NCBI RefSeq assembly: GCF_028372415.1
Contig: NC_092878.1
Coordinates: 1,556,001-1,620,000 of the forward strand
Direction: 5' to 3'
Origin: Notamacropus eugenii
Taxonomy: Eukaryota > Chordata > Mammalia > Diprotodontia > Macropodidae
DNA length: 64,000 nt
Part shown: positions 11,846 through 22,751 of the stretch, piece by piece
Layout of the letters: the number at the start of each line of letters is the position of its first letter
How positions within the stretch are numbered: position 1 is the first letter of the stretch
Translations under genes and position numbers: made by a program
Notes under the pieces: generated by a model
Told to the model about the DNA's origin: nothing
Seen by the model: only the letters and a program-made list of their open reading frames with translations
Databases searched by the model: none

Positions 11846-12041
11846 TTATTGTACTTTTTTTTTTCAATTTTATCGATTGCTTTGTTTTTATACTACAAAC
11901 ATTTACAGATTGCTCTCACTCCTGTCACAAAATAAAGCAGTTAGGTAAAATTTATAATATAGTGACTTCATCTGAAAGTTCATGCAACATTCCATATCTA
12001 TAGCCACAAGCCCACCCCTGCCCCCATCCCTAACTCTCTTA
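11846..12041 (-). mobile_element. Retroposed insert inside L2, 13-bp target-site duplication
   Basis: A 196-nt block with a poly-T near its low-coordinate end (a poly-A tail on the minus strand), flanked by exact copies of ATTAAGCAGTTTT (11833-11845 and 12042-12054). The L2 consensus resumes right after it (TTGCCTCTATAATA, CTGGCATTTAAA). I do not recognise the insert's family. Confidence 0.75.
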
Positions 12042-12140
12042 ATTAAGCAGTTTTAATTGCCTCTATAATAATTGACTGAATGACTGTCTGGCATTTAAAT
12101 ACAATGTGGCTCCTACCTATCTTTCCTTATTGATTTCACT
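12042..12140 (+). repeat. LINE L2 3' block after nested insert
   Basis: GCCTCTATAATAATTGACTG and CTGGCATTTAAATACAATG continue the L2 consensus interrupted at 11845. Confidence 0.65.
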
Positions 12141-12794
12141 TTACTTCCCCTCAGTTAACCTTTAAGCCAGAGTGACTGAGTGAGTGTCAGGTCAAGGAGA
12201 GACCGATCTTCCAGCTCAGACTGTGGGGTCTGTACCTTTTGATCTCCAGTGACGTCAAGGGATGTTAGGAATTCCAAAAAAGCAAAATTGAAAAGGAGCC
12301 GTGTCTTCCTAACACCAGGAAAAGCTTCCTCTCTCAAAGGCTAGCTTCTCATTGGGATTGTTGCTCTCCTGTTTGGATACTCCATCTAGGGATATCAGCC
12401 CTCTAAGCAGCCATTCAAAGCTGCAGCACCAAAGCACCTGCTGAGGATATGGCACCTTCAAAGTATTGTGAACTCTCATGAGCACAGAGCATGTTAGTGG
12501 AAAGAGGACAAGATTGGGACATAAGAGACTTGGATCCCGGTCCTGGCTCTCTCTCTCAGTTGTCATGGGACTATAGGCAAGTCACTGAGAGGCAATTGGT
12601 AGATAAGGGGGGTGCTAGTAAATGTTTAACAATCGACTTCCCCAACCATGTACACATGACCCACTTCTAAATTTAATCAGCATTATTAAATTGCCTTCAT
12701 CACTTTCCTAAGTCTGGACAATCAACAAAGCAATAAATCCAACCCTCAAGGGTAACAAAGTTATTACAGGCTCCTTCACCCTTGCGTATAAGGG

Positions 12795-13020
12795 GCTAAT
12801 GTACTGGATGTGGGGTCTGGAAGGTGTGGTTTCAAACACTACTTCTCACCCCTAGTATCTGTGTGACCCTGGGCAAGTCACTTAACCTTTATGGAACTCA
12901 GATTTTTTTTATCAATAAAATGGGGTTAATAATACTTGCAGTGCTTGCCTCAGAGGTCAAAGATAAGAACAAATAAATAAAGTCTTAAAGAGCTAAATGA
13001 GTGTCAGCTGTTAGCATTCT
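12795..13020 (+). repeat. MIR/CORE-SINE (sense)
   Basis: TGTGTGACCCTGGGCAAGTC, CACTTAACCTTTATGGAACTC and ATAAAATGGGGTTAATAATAC are the sense consensus. Confidence 0.8.
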
Positions 13021-13335
13021 GACACTTCTCTTGGGCACAATTTCTTTATCTTTAAGAGGAGGAGAATAGCCTGAATCAGTGATTTCCATTTGGTGGTCTG
13101 CTAACGCTTTGGAAGTTCTAGACAATGTTCAAAGGAGTTGGTGCTAAACATTCTTTAATGGTGCCTTAAGCAATAAAAACCCATAAGGAATATGATGAGT
13201 GGTGTATTAAATTGTTGCTATTAAAAGGGGATCATGGAATTACAAAAATAATGAAAAGTACCGAGCACCACCGGGCTGGATGACCTGCCAGGGCATCTCT
13301 CAGATTTCATCATCTGATGATTAAATGGCACTTAC

Positions 13336-13486
13336 CTCAGAATGATATCGGAGCCTCCTTTGTTATAGTAGAGGTGGTTGTTATAGACAGCATGCCCACA
13401 GCCATAGAAAAGGTGCTTGAGGTTGATTAGTCTGGAACTGCTGTTCAGAAGGGAGACTTGATCCTTAAATTCTTTCACATTGAAGC
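13336..13486 (-). CDS. GLDN: GLDN olfactomedin domain, second exon
   Basis: This is a 151-nt exon with acceptor TTCTCTCTTCACAG and donor GTAAGT. It enters in phase 1 and leaves in phase 2. It encodes [17 protein letters not shown], then [20 protein letters not shown]. The G-C-G-H-x-V-Y-N-N-x-L-Y-Y core is the OLF propeller strand shared with human gliomedin. NSS is a possible N-glycosylation site. The final Arg codon is split (AG plus A) with the last exon. It is 49 full codons, the same length as in human. Confidence 0.96.
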
Positions 13487-13607
13487 CTGTGAAGAGAGAA
13501 TGCACAGAAAAGGAAGCCAAGGTATTTATCCACGTTCCCTGCAACTGAACACATGGGTGGTTCAATTAGAAGACTGAGATTAATAAAGAAAATCAGAGAG
13601 GGACAAT

Positions 13608-13842
13608 AATGAATACTTTTGTAGTACTTACTGTATTCCAGCTAATTGCTGTACAATTACAATCTCATCTCATTCTCACGACAACCCTAAGAGCCAAGTA
13701 CTATTATAATGCCCATTTTATAGATGGGGAAATCGAGGCAAATAGAGGTTAAGTGACTTGCCCAGAGCCACACAGCTAATAAATATTCGAGGTCAAATTT
13801 GACTTCAAACCCAGTGGTCTATGCACTATGTCATCTAGAAAA
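13608..13842 (-). repeat. CORE-SINE (antisense)
   Basis: ATCTCATTCTCACGACAACCC, TATAGATGGGGAAATCGAGG, CTTGCCCAGAGCCACACAGC. It ends about 120 nt upstream of the second OLF exon's acceptor. Confidence 0.82.
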
Positions 13843-13899
13843 TCATGAAAACCATTGCATTTGTTTAGATGTAGAAAGCTTAGGTCATTTCCTCTGGAC

Positions 13900-14085
13900 A
13901 GAGTCAGAGTGGTACAGCAGAGGGAGCCTGGGTTCAAATCTCAGCTCTCTCATTTACTACCTCTAGAGGCATCTAAAGCCACTACATACCTCAGTTTCAT
14001 ATTTCTGTTACATGAGCGGATTGCAGTAGGGGATCTCTAAACTCTCTTCCAGGTCTAATTTGTGATCAAAGGAGTTGAAATCTTG
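13900..14085 (+). repeat. CORE-SINE (sense)
   Basis: AGCCTGGGTTCAAATCTCAG, ACCTCAGTTTCATATTTCTG and GGATCTCTAAACTCTCTTCC. Confidence 0.65.
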
Positions 14086-14379
14086 AATGGATTGACCAAT
14101 CAACGGCCTATGAGGTCCCTTCCCACCCTGGAGCTGTGAGATTTGCTGAATTCTTTTTTTTGAAGATTAAATATTTTATTAAAAACTGAATATGAAACTT
14201 CCAACAACTTGTTTCGTAATTTTACATTTCAGTGTTTGAAAGACAACAAAAACTTTTTGGTCACTCTGTGTAAGTTCCTGTTAGCTGGGAACTTACATTA
14301 GCTAGGATTGTAAAGTTTTTGAAGGGCTTTCTCTCATTTGATCCCATCAGGATTCATTATTTACTCTTACTCATTTTCC

Positions 14380-14520
14380 TTCTTAAGTGGCACAGTGGGC
14401 AGATGGTTCTCTCCACAGTCAGAAGAATGTGAGTTTGAGCCCCATCCCTGATATTTACTGACTTTGTGACGCTAGGTAAGCCACTTAGCTGCTCAGGCAC
14501 CTCTCTAAGACTACAAGTTG
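14380..14520 (+). repeat. tRNA-headed SINE fragment (sense)
   Basis: AGTGGCACAGTGGGCAGATG head, GTGAGTTTGAGCCCCATCCC, ACGCTAGGTAAGCCACTTAG. Confidence 0.6.
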
Positions 14521-14639
14521 TAGAAGAGTTACTGACCTCCATTGCTAGTGGAAAATTTTTCTCACCAGAAATTCCTTGCACTGATGAAATAATAGATCTC
14601 AGTGGCAACAGCAAAAAGGGTCACCCACAACATGTGTTC

Positions 14640-14965
14640 TCTTTTTTCATTTTTTCATAAAATTCTTCCTAGATTGATTTATATTTCTCATTCTTGTCAT
14701 TCTTAATAGCTTTATTGTATTCTATTACATTAATATGCCACAATTTATTTAACCATGAAAATCTTTAACAGGTAACTCTTTTTCTATTCTCTTTTAGGGT
14801 ATATCCCCCATAATTCCATTGTTGGACAAAGAACATGATTATTTTTATAACTTTTATTGTATGCTGTCAGATTTCTTTCCAAAATTATTGTAAAAATTTA
14901 TAATTTCACTAACAATGAATGAGTGTACCTATGACTTATTTTAAGTCAGTCTATCAGGTAACTTT
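14640..14965 (-). repeat. Old LINE L1 fragment (antisense)
   Basis: An AT-rich block carrying the antisense L1 3' ORF2 pattern: TCTATTACATTAATATGCCACAA, then TATATCCCCCATAATTCC and TAATTTCACTAACAATGAATGAG, parallel to the clearer copy at 61330-62450. Confidence 0.55.
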
Positions 14966-15282
14966 TTTTTAACCCACTAGCATTCCTGAAAGTTTACCTG
15001 ATGTAATTGAGAAAAGAATATTATTACCAAAAATGTCTATTTGACTGGCAAAAGAACCTCAAGCCTTCATACCTCATCTGATCCCATCCATTTATTCTCT
15101 TCCAGGGATCTTTCATCCCTTCCAATTTCTGCTAATGACAAAGACACACAGAAACCGGAACCCTGCTTGTGGCTATACACACATAGAAGCTCATCTAAGA
15201 GTATAAAATTTGATGAACCCATTTCACTGCAGGTCATCTTCATATTGAAGATGCACCTGAGATTGGGAAGCACTGGCTCAAA

Positions 15283-15500
15283 TCAATCAATCAATCAATC
15301 GAGCTTTGCTGAACACCTATTTTGTTCAGAACACTGTGCTAGACTAGGTACTGTACTATGAGGGAAACTAAGAACTATACGATGATACATAGTCCCTAAT
15401 CTCAAGGGGCTCACTATCTACATAGGGAGAGAAGCAACTAACAGTACAAGTGTGTGATAAGTTGAAAGGTTAAGGGAATATAAGATCTTCTCTGTCCGTT
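15283..15500 (-). repeat. LINE L2 3' end (antisense)
   Basis: It starts with the (AATC)n terminal repeat, then GAACACCTATTTTGTTCAGAACACTGTGCTAG and CTCAAGGGGCTCACTATCTA. Confidence 0.78.
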
Positions 15501-16159
15501 AATAGGCCTATGTGACTATAAGTGTTCCTTTATTTTTTCCCCTTGGAACATGGACTGTGTTCCCAGGTCTAAAGGTACACAGGTATTTCAATCACAGATG
15601 CCTTGCCGCTTTGAACTCCAGCCCAGTTCACAGCTATGATACATTCTATGCTGAGTTACATAGGCACTGAGTCATGTGGGTTGTGTGATACCTTCTGGCT
15701 CTAAGCCTATTAGTTGAAAATTATATGTACTGGGAAGCTGGTGTTTTACTTTGGGGCTCACTCATGGGAAGAGTGTTTCTTTGTGATCTGGCCAGACAAA
15801 CCTCTGGGTAGCCATTGGTAAGACCTCGTATGGCTTTGTGAACCCAGATGCTGATGCTCCCTGACCTGGTGATACATATACCTTTACCTTGTTTAGATAG
15901 TTGGAGCCCTGTCTATTGGATTCTTTCTTGGTTGCTCAGTTCTCTCTACTTATATATCTTTCTCATTGTTTAATTAAATTAAGATTACTAACCCCTTTGA
16001 AACTGTCTTTCCTTTAGAAAAGCACATCAAGAACCTATGTTAGCAGCCCTCCTATGTGCTGGTGTTGCTGGTCTTACACCCCCATAGCAGCTGCTAGTAG
16101 CATTCCTGATACATAAGTGATAAAAGTGACAGGCTTGCCCTTGGTGGTGGTGGTTTAGA

Positions 16160-16605
16160 AAAGGATGATTGTGAGTTGAAATGCTCAGGGAATTAAGTAA
16201 GCAGGAGTAAGCTCATCTTTGAAGAATAGGTGGAAATCACATGGAGAGACGGGGGAAGGATTCTGATCAAGTTAAAGAGTATGAGCAAAGTTGAGGAAAA
16301 ATCACAGTTATAGGTTCATTCAGGGAACAATGAGTAGAGAAGTCTGACTGAGGCAGGGAGTACCTTTAAAGAAGTCACAAATAAGTTTGAAAGCAGATTT
16401 GGGGGTCAGATTATGGAGGTCCTTGGAGTCAGGGCTAAGGAATTTTTACTTTATCCTTGGGACAAAATTATTAGAGATTTTGGGGTACCAAAGTGATATG
16501 ATTAAGGAGCATTTTAAGAAGATTAATCTGGCAACAGCCTGTGGTATGAACTGAAATGAGTAAATGTAAAAATAGGAAGATCAGTTAGGAAAATATTGCA
16601 TAAGA
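16160..16605 (-). repeat. LINE L2 internal part (antisense)
   Basis: GATTATGGAGGTCCTTGGAG, TTGGGGTACCAAAGTGATATG and AGAAGATTAATCTGGCAACAG match antisense L2 coding sequence; possibly the same insertion as 15283-15500. Confidence 0.6.
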
Positions 16606-16614
16606 CATGGAGAC

Positions 16615-16800
16615 ATAGTGTAATGCCAAGGAAAGAACCCTGAGCTTGGAACCAAAGGACCTTAGTCTGAATCTTGACTCTGCTACTTAACAGTCCGTGT
16701 AATGAAAGACTAATCTCTTTACATCTTTGGGATCTTTGAGATTCAGATCCTTATAAGTAAAAATGAAGGTTTGGTATTACTGAAGACTCTTTAAGTTCTC
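16615..16800 (+). repeat. CORE-SINE fragment (sense)
   Basis: AACCCTGAGCTTGGAACCAA and AATCTTGACTCTGCTACTTA, weakly conserved. Confidence 0.5.
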
Positions 16801-16891
16801 AGTCTATGGGTCCCAACTGGGATGTTAACAGTGGAAATGAAAAGGAAGGGACAAGTTAGAAAGACCTTACCAAAGAAGAACCAATAGGACT

Positions 16892-17055
16892 TTCATTCAT
16901 TCATTCAATCAATCAATCAACAATATTTTTGAGTTCTTACTTTGTGCAGAGCACAATTCAAGGTCTTGTCAGTGGGAGGGGGTGTGCTACAAAAAAGACT
17001 AAGATAAAGAAGACAAAGGCATACACTTAGAGATTTACAGTTTACTTGGGGGAGA
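16892..17055 (-). repeat. LINE L2 3' end (antisense)
   Basis: CATTCATTCAATCAATCAATC terminal tract followed by TTTGAGTTCTTACTTTGTGC. Confidence 0.72.
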
Positions 17056-17094
17056 AAATATATATAGGCTTGGTTTGATATTTAGATGGCTCAC

Positions 17095-17940
17095 AGAACT
17101 ACACTTGCAGCCCTGGTCTCTCTTGAGCTCCAGCCTAGTATCACCAGCTGCTTACAGGACATCTCAGACTAGGTGTTCCAAAGACATCTCCATCTCAGCA
17201 TATCCAAAACAAGATCCAATATATACCAAACTTCTTTAATTCTTCCACCATTCTTCTAATCCCTTAAATGCATACTCCTTGACCCCTCAAACTTCTTTGC
17301 TCCACATAACCAATTAATGAATAACTCTTGCTGTTTCTACCACTACAGTTTCTTTGCATCTGACCCCTTCTATCCACTTCATAGCCACCACCTTCATCTA
17401 AGCCCTCATAACCTTTCACCTAAACTGCTGCAATGACTTCCTAATTGGTCTTCCTGCCTCAAGTCTCTCCATACTCCAGTTCAGCCTTCCCATGGCTCCC
17501 AAAATGATTTTTCTTAAGCATAGATGTGACTTTGTTATTTTCCTAACAAACTCCAAAGTGTCTGTATTGTCCCTAGGATAAAACATGAGTTTCCCCCATT
17601 TTAAAGCCTTTCAGAATCTATCCCCAACCTATCTTTCTAACCTCATTATACATTGTTCCTTTTCCCATACTCTATGGTCCAGTCAAACTGGCCTTCTCTA
17701 TGTTTCTCCTACAGAGCACAGTTCCCATCTGTGTCTCTGTATTGCATGTTTCCCATGCCTGGAATGCACTCCCTCCTCACTTCTGCCCCATTGCATCACT
17801 CCCTCCAAGACAAAATTCAAGTGCTACCTGTCATATAAAGGTTTTCCCGATTCCCCCAATTCCTAATGCCTTCTTTCCCTAACTACTTTGTAGCTATCTT
17901 ATATTTATAATTATTTTCTATATGCTTATATGAACACATA
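17095..17940 (+). repeat. LINE L2 ORF2/3' region (sense)
   Basis: A long sense L2 copy: CAATGACTTCCTAATTGGTC, TTCCTGCCTCAAGTCTCTCC, CCATGCCTGGAATGCACTCC, TCAAGTGCTACCTGTCATAT. The apparent 60-93-codon open frames here are L2 debris. Confidence 0.85.
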
Positions 17941-18311
17941 TAATGGTGGGCTGATCAATAGCAGTCCAGTCTTTTGAGCTTGTGCGATCTGTGCTGCCTG
18001 GTGTGAACCCATGTAGCTGCTTGGAGTGCCTGCTTCCAGAAATTTGTGATAGCACATGAGTGAAGGCCCTGCCTCGACTTCAGAACATTTGTAGGTATTC
18101 TGTGACTTTCCTGTCTGTTTACTGAATGGTAATAACAAGCATTTTTAATTGGTTGTGGCAGCAGAACTGAATATTCACACAAAAGGCTCCAGTGAAGGAA
18201 TTCTCTCTGTCCTGGTGGCAATCAAATGGAGAAACACCATAAGCCTACAGCCCTTATCTCTACATCTGAACTGCTACATGGGCCATACATGCACAACTCT
18301 TCTGTTTCTTC

Positions 18312-18590
18312 TATGAAGTAGCTGGTGGACCAGTGGATAGACTGCTGGGTCTGAAGTCAGGAAGATCTGAGTTCAAATCTGGTCTCAGAAATTTACTAGT
18401 GACCCTAGACAAGCCACTTAACTGCTGTTTATCACAGTTTTCTTGACTGTAAAATGGCAGCGGGGGGGCGGGGGGGAATAATATTACCTACCTAGCAGGG
18501 CTGTTGTGAGGATAAAATGAGATGGCATTTGAAAAAATCACTTAGCATAGTCCTTGGAACATAGTAGGTTCTATACAAATACTTAACTCT
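18312..18590 (+). repeat. MIR-type SINE (sense)
   Basis: CCAGTGGATAGACTGCTGGG head, TCTGAGTTCAAATCTGGTCTC, GGGCTGTTGTGAGGATAAAA, AACATAGTAGGTTCTATAC tail. A G-run lies at 18463-18475. Confidence 0.82.
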
Positions 18591-18599
18591 CTTCTCTTT

Positions 18600-19300
18600 C
18601 TGTGTTGTGTTTTTCTTTCTTGATCTTAGGTGAAGGATTTTCAGACACAGAATGATCTTGTGGACTTCCAATGTTGGAAGAACCGGCAGAGTTTACCAAC
18701 AAGCCCACTGAGGAGCAAGCCCTGATGGGTGACCCATTTAACCTAACCCAGAGGTAGAGAAACCTGGTAGCCAAGATGCCATGTTCCCCAAACAAGGGAG
18801 TCACTCATCTATTGTACCTGGAAATGAACTTGATGATGGGAAGAATATTTGTAGTGGTTACTTTAAATTTGAGTCTACTCTCCTCAGAGATTGAGGAGGG
18901 AAAGGGGACCCTCCCTTGGTTTGGAAGGGTGTGTTTATACTTCTTCTATCTTGTTAGTAAATATGCTTTTGTCAATATTAGTTGATGTCTTTGGTTATCA
19001 GTGATACCAAGGAGATGAGGGTTAAATGACATTAGAGCACTAATCACCGGTAATGATAGTGGGGGAATATATCAGATGGGGACTTGCGCTGATAGCATTG
19101 GAAGAACCCCACTGCCTCTCGAGTGTACCCCTAGAACCTTGATGAGGAGATATTATCAACTTTGTTCCCAAGGATTTGACCTACTAGTACACATGAGGGT
19201 TGGGAGAATAAGTTCAGAGCCTAACTCCATATATACTTAACTCCCCCAAGAGAATGTAGTTCCTTAAAGGCAAGGATTGCTTCTTAATTTTTATCCTTAG
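18600..19300. other. Intronic stretch, nothing recognised
   Basis: No exon with splice sites, no RNA gene and no familiar repeat seen. Short open frames occur on both strands without conserved motifs. Confidence 0.4.
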
Positions 19301-19307
19301 TGGATAG

Positions 19308-19505
19308 CACAATCAATCAACCAATCAATAAACATTTATTAAGCATCTACAATGTGTCAGGCATTGTACTAAGTTCTAGGGATACAAAAAGAGACAAAAG
19401 ATAATCCATGTCCTCAAATAACTTATAATCTAACAGCACAGTATACTAGGGCACATCATAGGTGCTCAATAAATGCTTATTAATTGATCAGTTTATTGAT
19501 TGAAA
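19308..19505 (-). repeat. LINE L2 3' end (antisense)
   Basis: AATCAATCAACCAATCAATAAACATTTATT, then CAGGCATTGTACTAAGTTC and a trailing sense-like CTCAATAAATGCTTATTAATTGATC. Confidence 0.75.
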
Positions 19506-19877
19506 TATATCTGTTATCTCATTGGAGTAAAGTCTCCCTTCACCACTGAAGATTGCTACTAATCTATGCTTTCTCCAGCTGTGAGATTCTTTTCCAAGTC
19601 CTTCCATAACACCTCCATGGAGAAATATAATAAAAACTCCTGTCCATATAGTGCTTTAAGGTTTACAGAATGCTTTCCTCACAGCAACCCTTTAAGATAG
19701 CCATTGCAAGTCAAAGTCGACCTTCTTTTCTAGTCAGTTATGGTTTTAAAAACCAATTCCCTCTCTTAATTAAGTAACTGTTCAATAAAACTCAGTCAGA
19801 GTTTTAAACAGACATAGAAAGTAGTTTAACAGTATAGGTGGAAGACAGATGTTTATCCATCTAGCAGCCATAGATAC

Positions 19878-20003
19878 CTGAGAAATGTTCAGTCACCCAA
19901 ATTCGTTCATCACTCTTATTCATTGATTCTTTCATCCACGTTCCAAATGTGTTCTTAAATTTCATCACCTGGGTTGGGCTTCCAATAGAGGCAATGATGC
20001 ATT
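19878..20003 (-). CDS. GLDN: GLDN olfactomedin domain, first exon
   Basis: This 126-nt exon, phase 1-1, has a donor GTATCT at 19877. It encodes the first blade of the OLF propeller: [10 protein letters not shown], then [15 protein letters not shown] and [10 protein letters not shown]. The WMKE and RIWVTEH stretches are typical OLF signatures, and NKS is a glycosylation sequon. The codon right after the splice-split Glu is TGC (Cys, 19999-20001). This is where myocilin and most OLF domains carry the first cysteine of their conserved disulfide; human gliomedin has Ser here by my recollection. Confidence 0.92.
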
Positions 20004-20099
20004 CTGCCAAAAAAGCAAGAGGGTCACCTGTCACCATCATCTGTGAACTTGAGTCATTATCTTTCTGAATTTCAGAACAGGGCACACAGAATCTGTTAC
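20004..20099 (-). other. GLDN: GLDN 96-nt mini-intron, open in frame
   Basis: The interval begins GTAACAG and ends with a pyrimidine tract and GGCAG. A branch-point-like TGAC lies roughly 20-25 nt before the 3' end. Its length is a multiple of three and it contains no stop in the gene's frame, so the flanking exons read as one 306-nt open block. If retained it would insert 32 residues, including FCVPC, before the OLF domain. I call it an intron because its removal restores colinearity with human gliomedin. Confidence 0.75.
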
Positions 20100-20183
20100 C
20101 AGTTTGTGGAGAATGGTGTTCACTGGCTTTCTCATCTGGTTTTCCTGCCAGTGTGTCATCATTTGGTACTGCACACGTGTCAC
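20100..20183 (-). CDS. GLDN: GLDN linker exon between collagen and olfactomedin parts
   Basis: This 84-nt exon, phase 1-1, has acceptor TTTAACTCTTTAG at 20184. It encodes [16 protein letters not shown] then [12 protein letters not shown], which closely matches the human linker. Its donor is GTAACA at 20099. I place this donor because joining across the 96-nt interval gives [14 protein letters not shown], in register with human SPQAESMITSIGNP (from memory), whereas reading straight through adds 32 residues that human lacks. Confidence 0.85.
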
Positions 20184-20434
20184 CTAAAGAGTTAAACAAA
20201 ACAAAACAAATCCAGCTAATGTAGTAGGTTTCTGTTATAATATAGTCTTTGGGGAATCAGATTAGCACCTTCATTATAGGCTAACCACAGCACATTGGTC
20301 CTTGGGGGAATGAAGCTGTTGGGCTGCATTACATGGGCTTGATTTCAATGGTGGGATATGAATCTGGGCAATGAGCCAATGAGATTCAGTTCTATATTCT
20401 CTAAGATTCAGACTCCCAGGGAAAAGCTCCATAT

Positions 20435-20600
20435 TGCAGTTAGAAGACTGAAGGTTCTGAGCCTGTCTCTGACATTCACTCCCACTGGGACTCTGGAAAA
20501 ATCATGTCACTGCTCTGGGTTTTGGCTTCCTCGTCCATAAAAGGAGGAGGTTGGGTTGGATGGTGCCTAATGTCTTTTGAACTTTAATATCTTATAATAC
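20435..20600 (+). repeat. CORE-SINE fragment (sense)
   Basis: GACTGAAGGTTCTGAGCCTG and GGAGGTTGGGTTGGATGGTGC, degraded. Confidence 0.55.
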
Positions 20601-20779
20601 TAATTTTATTGGAGCATGAGCTCTCTTAATTTTAGCTAAACAAGGGGAAAGGTCTTGATGTGTGATCGCAAAAGGATGTCACCCCCTTCATGAAGCCTTC
20701 TCTTTAGTTTCCTCCTTAGAACCAAGGGAAAGTCATCTCACCTTCAATTCAATTTATATGCTTACTGAGCTTGCTCTGA

Positions 20780-20975
20780 AAATTTCCGGTAGCACTTTTC
20801 CTCCCATTTCTCTCACTCTTCCTACTATCATAGCGATGGTCTTGTCTTTCTTCCCCTTTCTATCAGACTGGAGACTTCTTGAAGGCAAAGCTTGAGTTGC
20901 ACTTATTTTTGCATCCCCAGCACTTTGCAGAGTGCCTCACCCACAGTAGCTGTTCCATAAATCATTGCTGAATGG
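20780..20975 (+). repeat. LINE L2 3' end (sense)
   Basis: GACTGGAGACTTCTTGAAGGC, TTTGCATCCCCAGCACTTTG and TGTTCCATAAATCATTGCTG. Confidence 0.78.
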
Positions 20976-21134
20976 AAGGAAGGTGGTGTTCTTCTAAGCC
21001 CCCGATTAGTTAGACTTGCCCAGCATCCTGAGCACTGGGGTCATCCAATGAGCCAGTCAAGTTTCTATTGTCTAACACTGCTTGGTGTGTTACTGGGGAA
21101 GCGGAGTATCCCTGATCACCAAGGTTTAAAATAA

Positions 21135-21317
21135 TCAGAAAAAGACAGAGACAGAGGCAGCTAGAAGGAGAAAGATAGACAGAAAGAGACAGTCAGAGAG
21201 ACAGAGGAAATAGGAGGTAAGTAGGTAGGTAGGTAGATGATGATGATGATGATGACGATGATGACAGAGAGAAAGAGAGAGAGACAGAGAGAGAAAGAGA
21301 GAGACAGAGAGAGAAAT

Positions 21318-21354
<37 letters not shown>

Positions 21355-21630
21355 CAGAGAGAGATAGAGAGAGAGAGAGAGACAGAGAGAGACAGAGACA
21401 CAGAGAAAGAGAGACAGAGAGAGACAAAGAGAGACAGAGAGAGACGGGGAGAGAAAGAGAGAGAGATAGAGACAGAGAGAGACAGAGAGAGAAAGAGAGA
21501 CAGAGAGAGACACAGAGAGAGACAGAGACAGAAGGAGAGAGAGACAGAGAGAGACAGAGAAAGAGAGAGACAGAGAGAGAGGGAGAGAGAGAGAAAGATT
21601 GGGAGGAGAGGGAGAGGGAGAGAAAGACAG
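21135..21630. repeat. 500-bp purine simple-repeat block
   Basis: (GTAG)n near 21217-21235, (GAT)n at 21236-21264, then GA/GACAGA mixtures to 21630. One strand is almost purely purine. It produces 88-180-codon Ser-Leu-rich or Arg-Glu-rich open frames that are artefacts. Confidence 0.95.
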
Positions 21631-22009
21631 CCTTCCTTCGGAGTGGAATAAAATGAGATCCTAATACCTTTTAGCACCTATGCTACATAAAAGGGTTAAA
21701 CCCCACCTTCAAACCTGAGCTTTCCCCTCCCTCCATTTCTTCCTCTCCCCTATCCCTTCCTCCTCCTTCCCCAGGTTCTAGGTCTTATCCTAGAAACAGA
21801 TGAATTAGCTCAAAGTGTGCAAATCCATCTCTGAAGCTGGGCTTCAATGCTTTTCATTTCCTAACAAGAAAGAGGCTCTGTTTCCAACCTTTTCATGCTA
21901 TTTCCCTATTGTAGGCTCTCTTTTCCCAATCAAATGTTTATTTGGAATGACTCAGGCTGGGGAGGACAAGGGAATTAGCTAGACCTATGCGCAATGATCT
22001 TTGTGATAT

Positions 22010-22455
22010 ATCAAATCCCCTATTTAGCCTTTAGAGCTCTTCCCAGCCCAGCCCCTTTCTTCCTTTTCAATTTCCTTAACTTTTACTTGCTTCTACATGC
22101 CCTACAATCTAGGCACACTGGCCCTTTTCAGGCATCCCAGAGAATTTTCAATACATACATGCCTTGGCCCTGCTGTTCCTCACACATGACACCTCTGACC
22201 TCTTGCTTCTGTACTGACTGTGTGCCCCAGTGTGGAAATGCATAGGATTTTGCCCTCCTGCTCAAATGCCTTGAGTGGCTCCCTGTCAACCCTAGCACTC
22301 AACATAAATTCCTGTCATTTAACCCACTACATAATTTGACTACCTACCTTTCTAGCTTTCTTTCACATTACTCCCCTTTACACGCTCTACATTGAAGCAC
22401 TTTTCTCCTCACTGTCTACATAACTCACCAATGCCAGAAAACATGGGAGTGAAGT
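22010..22455 (+). repeat. LINE L2 (sense)
   Basis: CTGCTCAAATGCCTTGAGTGG, TCAACATAAATTCCTGTCATTT and CACATTACTCCCCTTTACACG match the L2 3' coding region. Confidence 0.75.
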
Positions 22456-22751
22456 CCTCAGAGGACTTAATAAAGCTTTCTTGGTACTTGAGTCATGGTG
22501 GAAAGAGGGATGCCATCTCCCCAAATAATTGTGCCTCTGACCATCCTCTAAGTGACGAATGGATAGGTCTGGGACACAGGAGTGATGTGGAACAGGTGAG
22601 GAACCTACTGCTCAGGCCGAGCGGCTGATATGCTGGAGAATCCCAGCCAAAGAAAGTGGTCTCAGGCTCTAGGTTTCATCAATTAATATTTCTGTTCACT
22701 CTGGAGTACCTCCCAATATTTTGAGAAGTTCCATATCAAAACCACTGAAAA

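Noticed and set aside
17585-17882. 60-93-codon overlapping ORFs
   Set aside because: They lie in a sense L2 3' region and are its residual coding frames.
19861-20199. A single 306-nt exon without the mini-intron
   Set aside because: Reading straight through inserts 32 residues absent from human gliomedin at a point with GT...AG ends; splicing restores colinearity. Retention stays possible and is reported as a finding.
21135-21677. 180-codon Ser-Leu-rich ORF on the minus strand (and similar at 23132-23712, 8812-9215, 40894-41327)
   Set aside because: Pure translation of GA/GACA microsatellites; open frames exist in all phases of such repeats.
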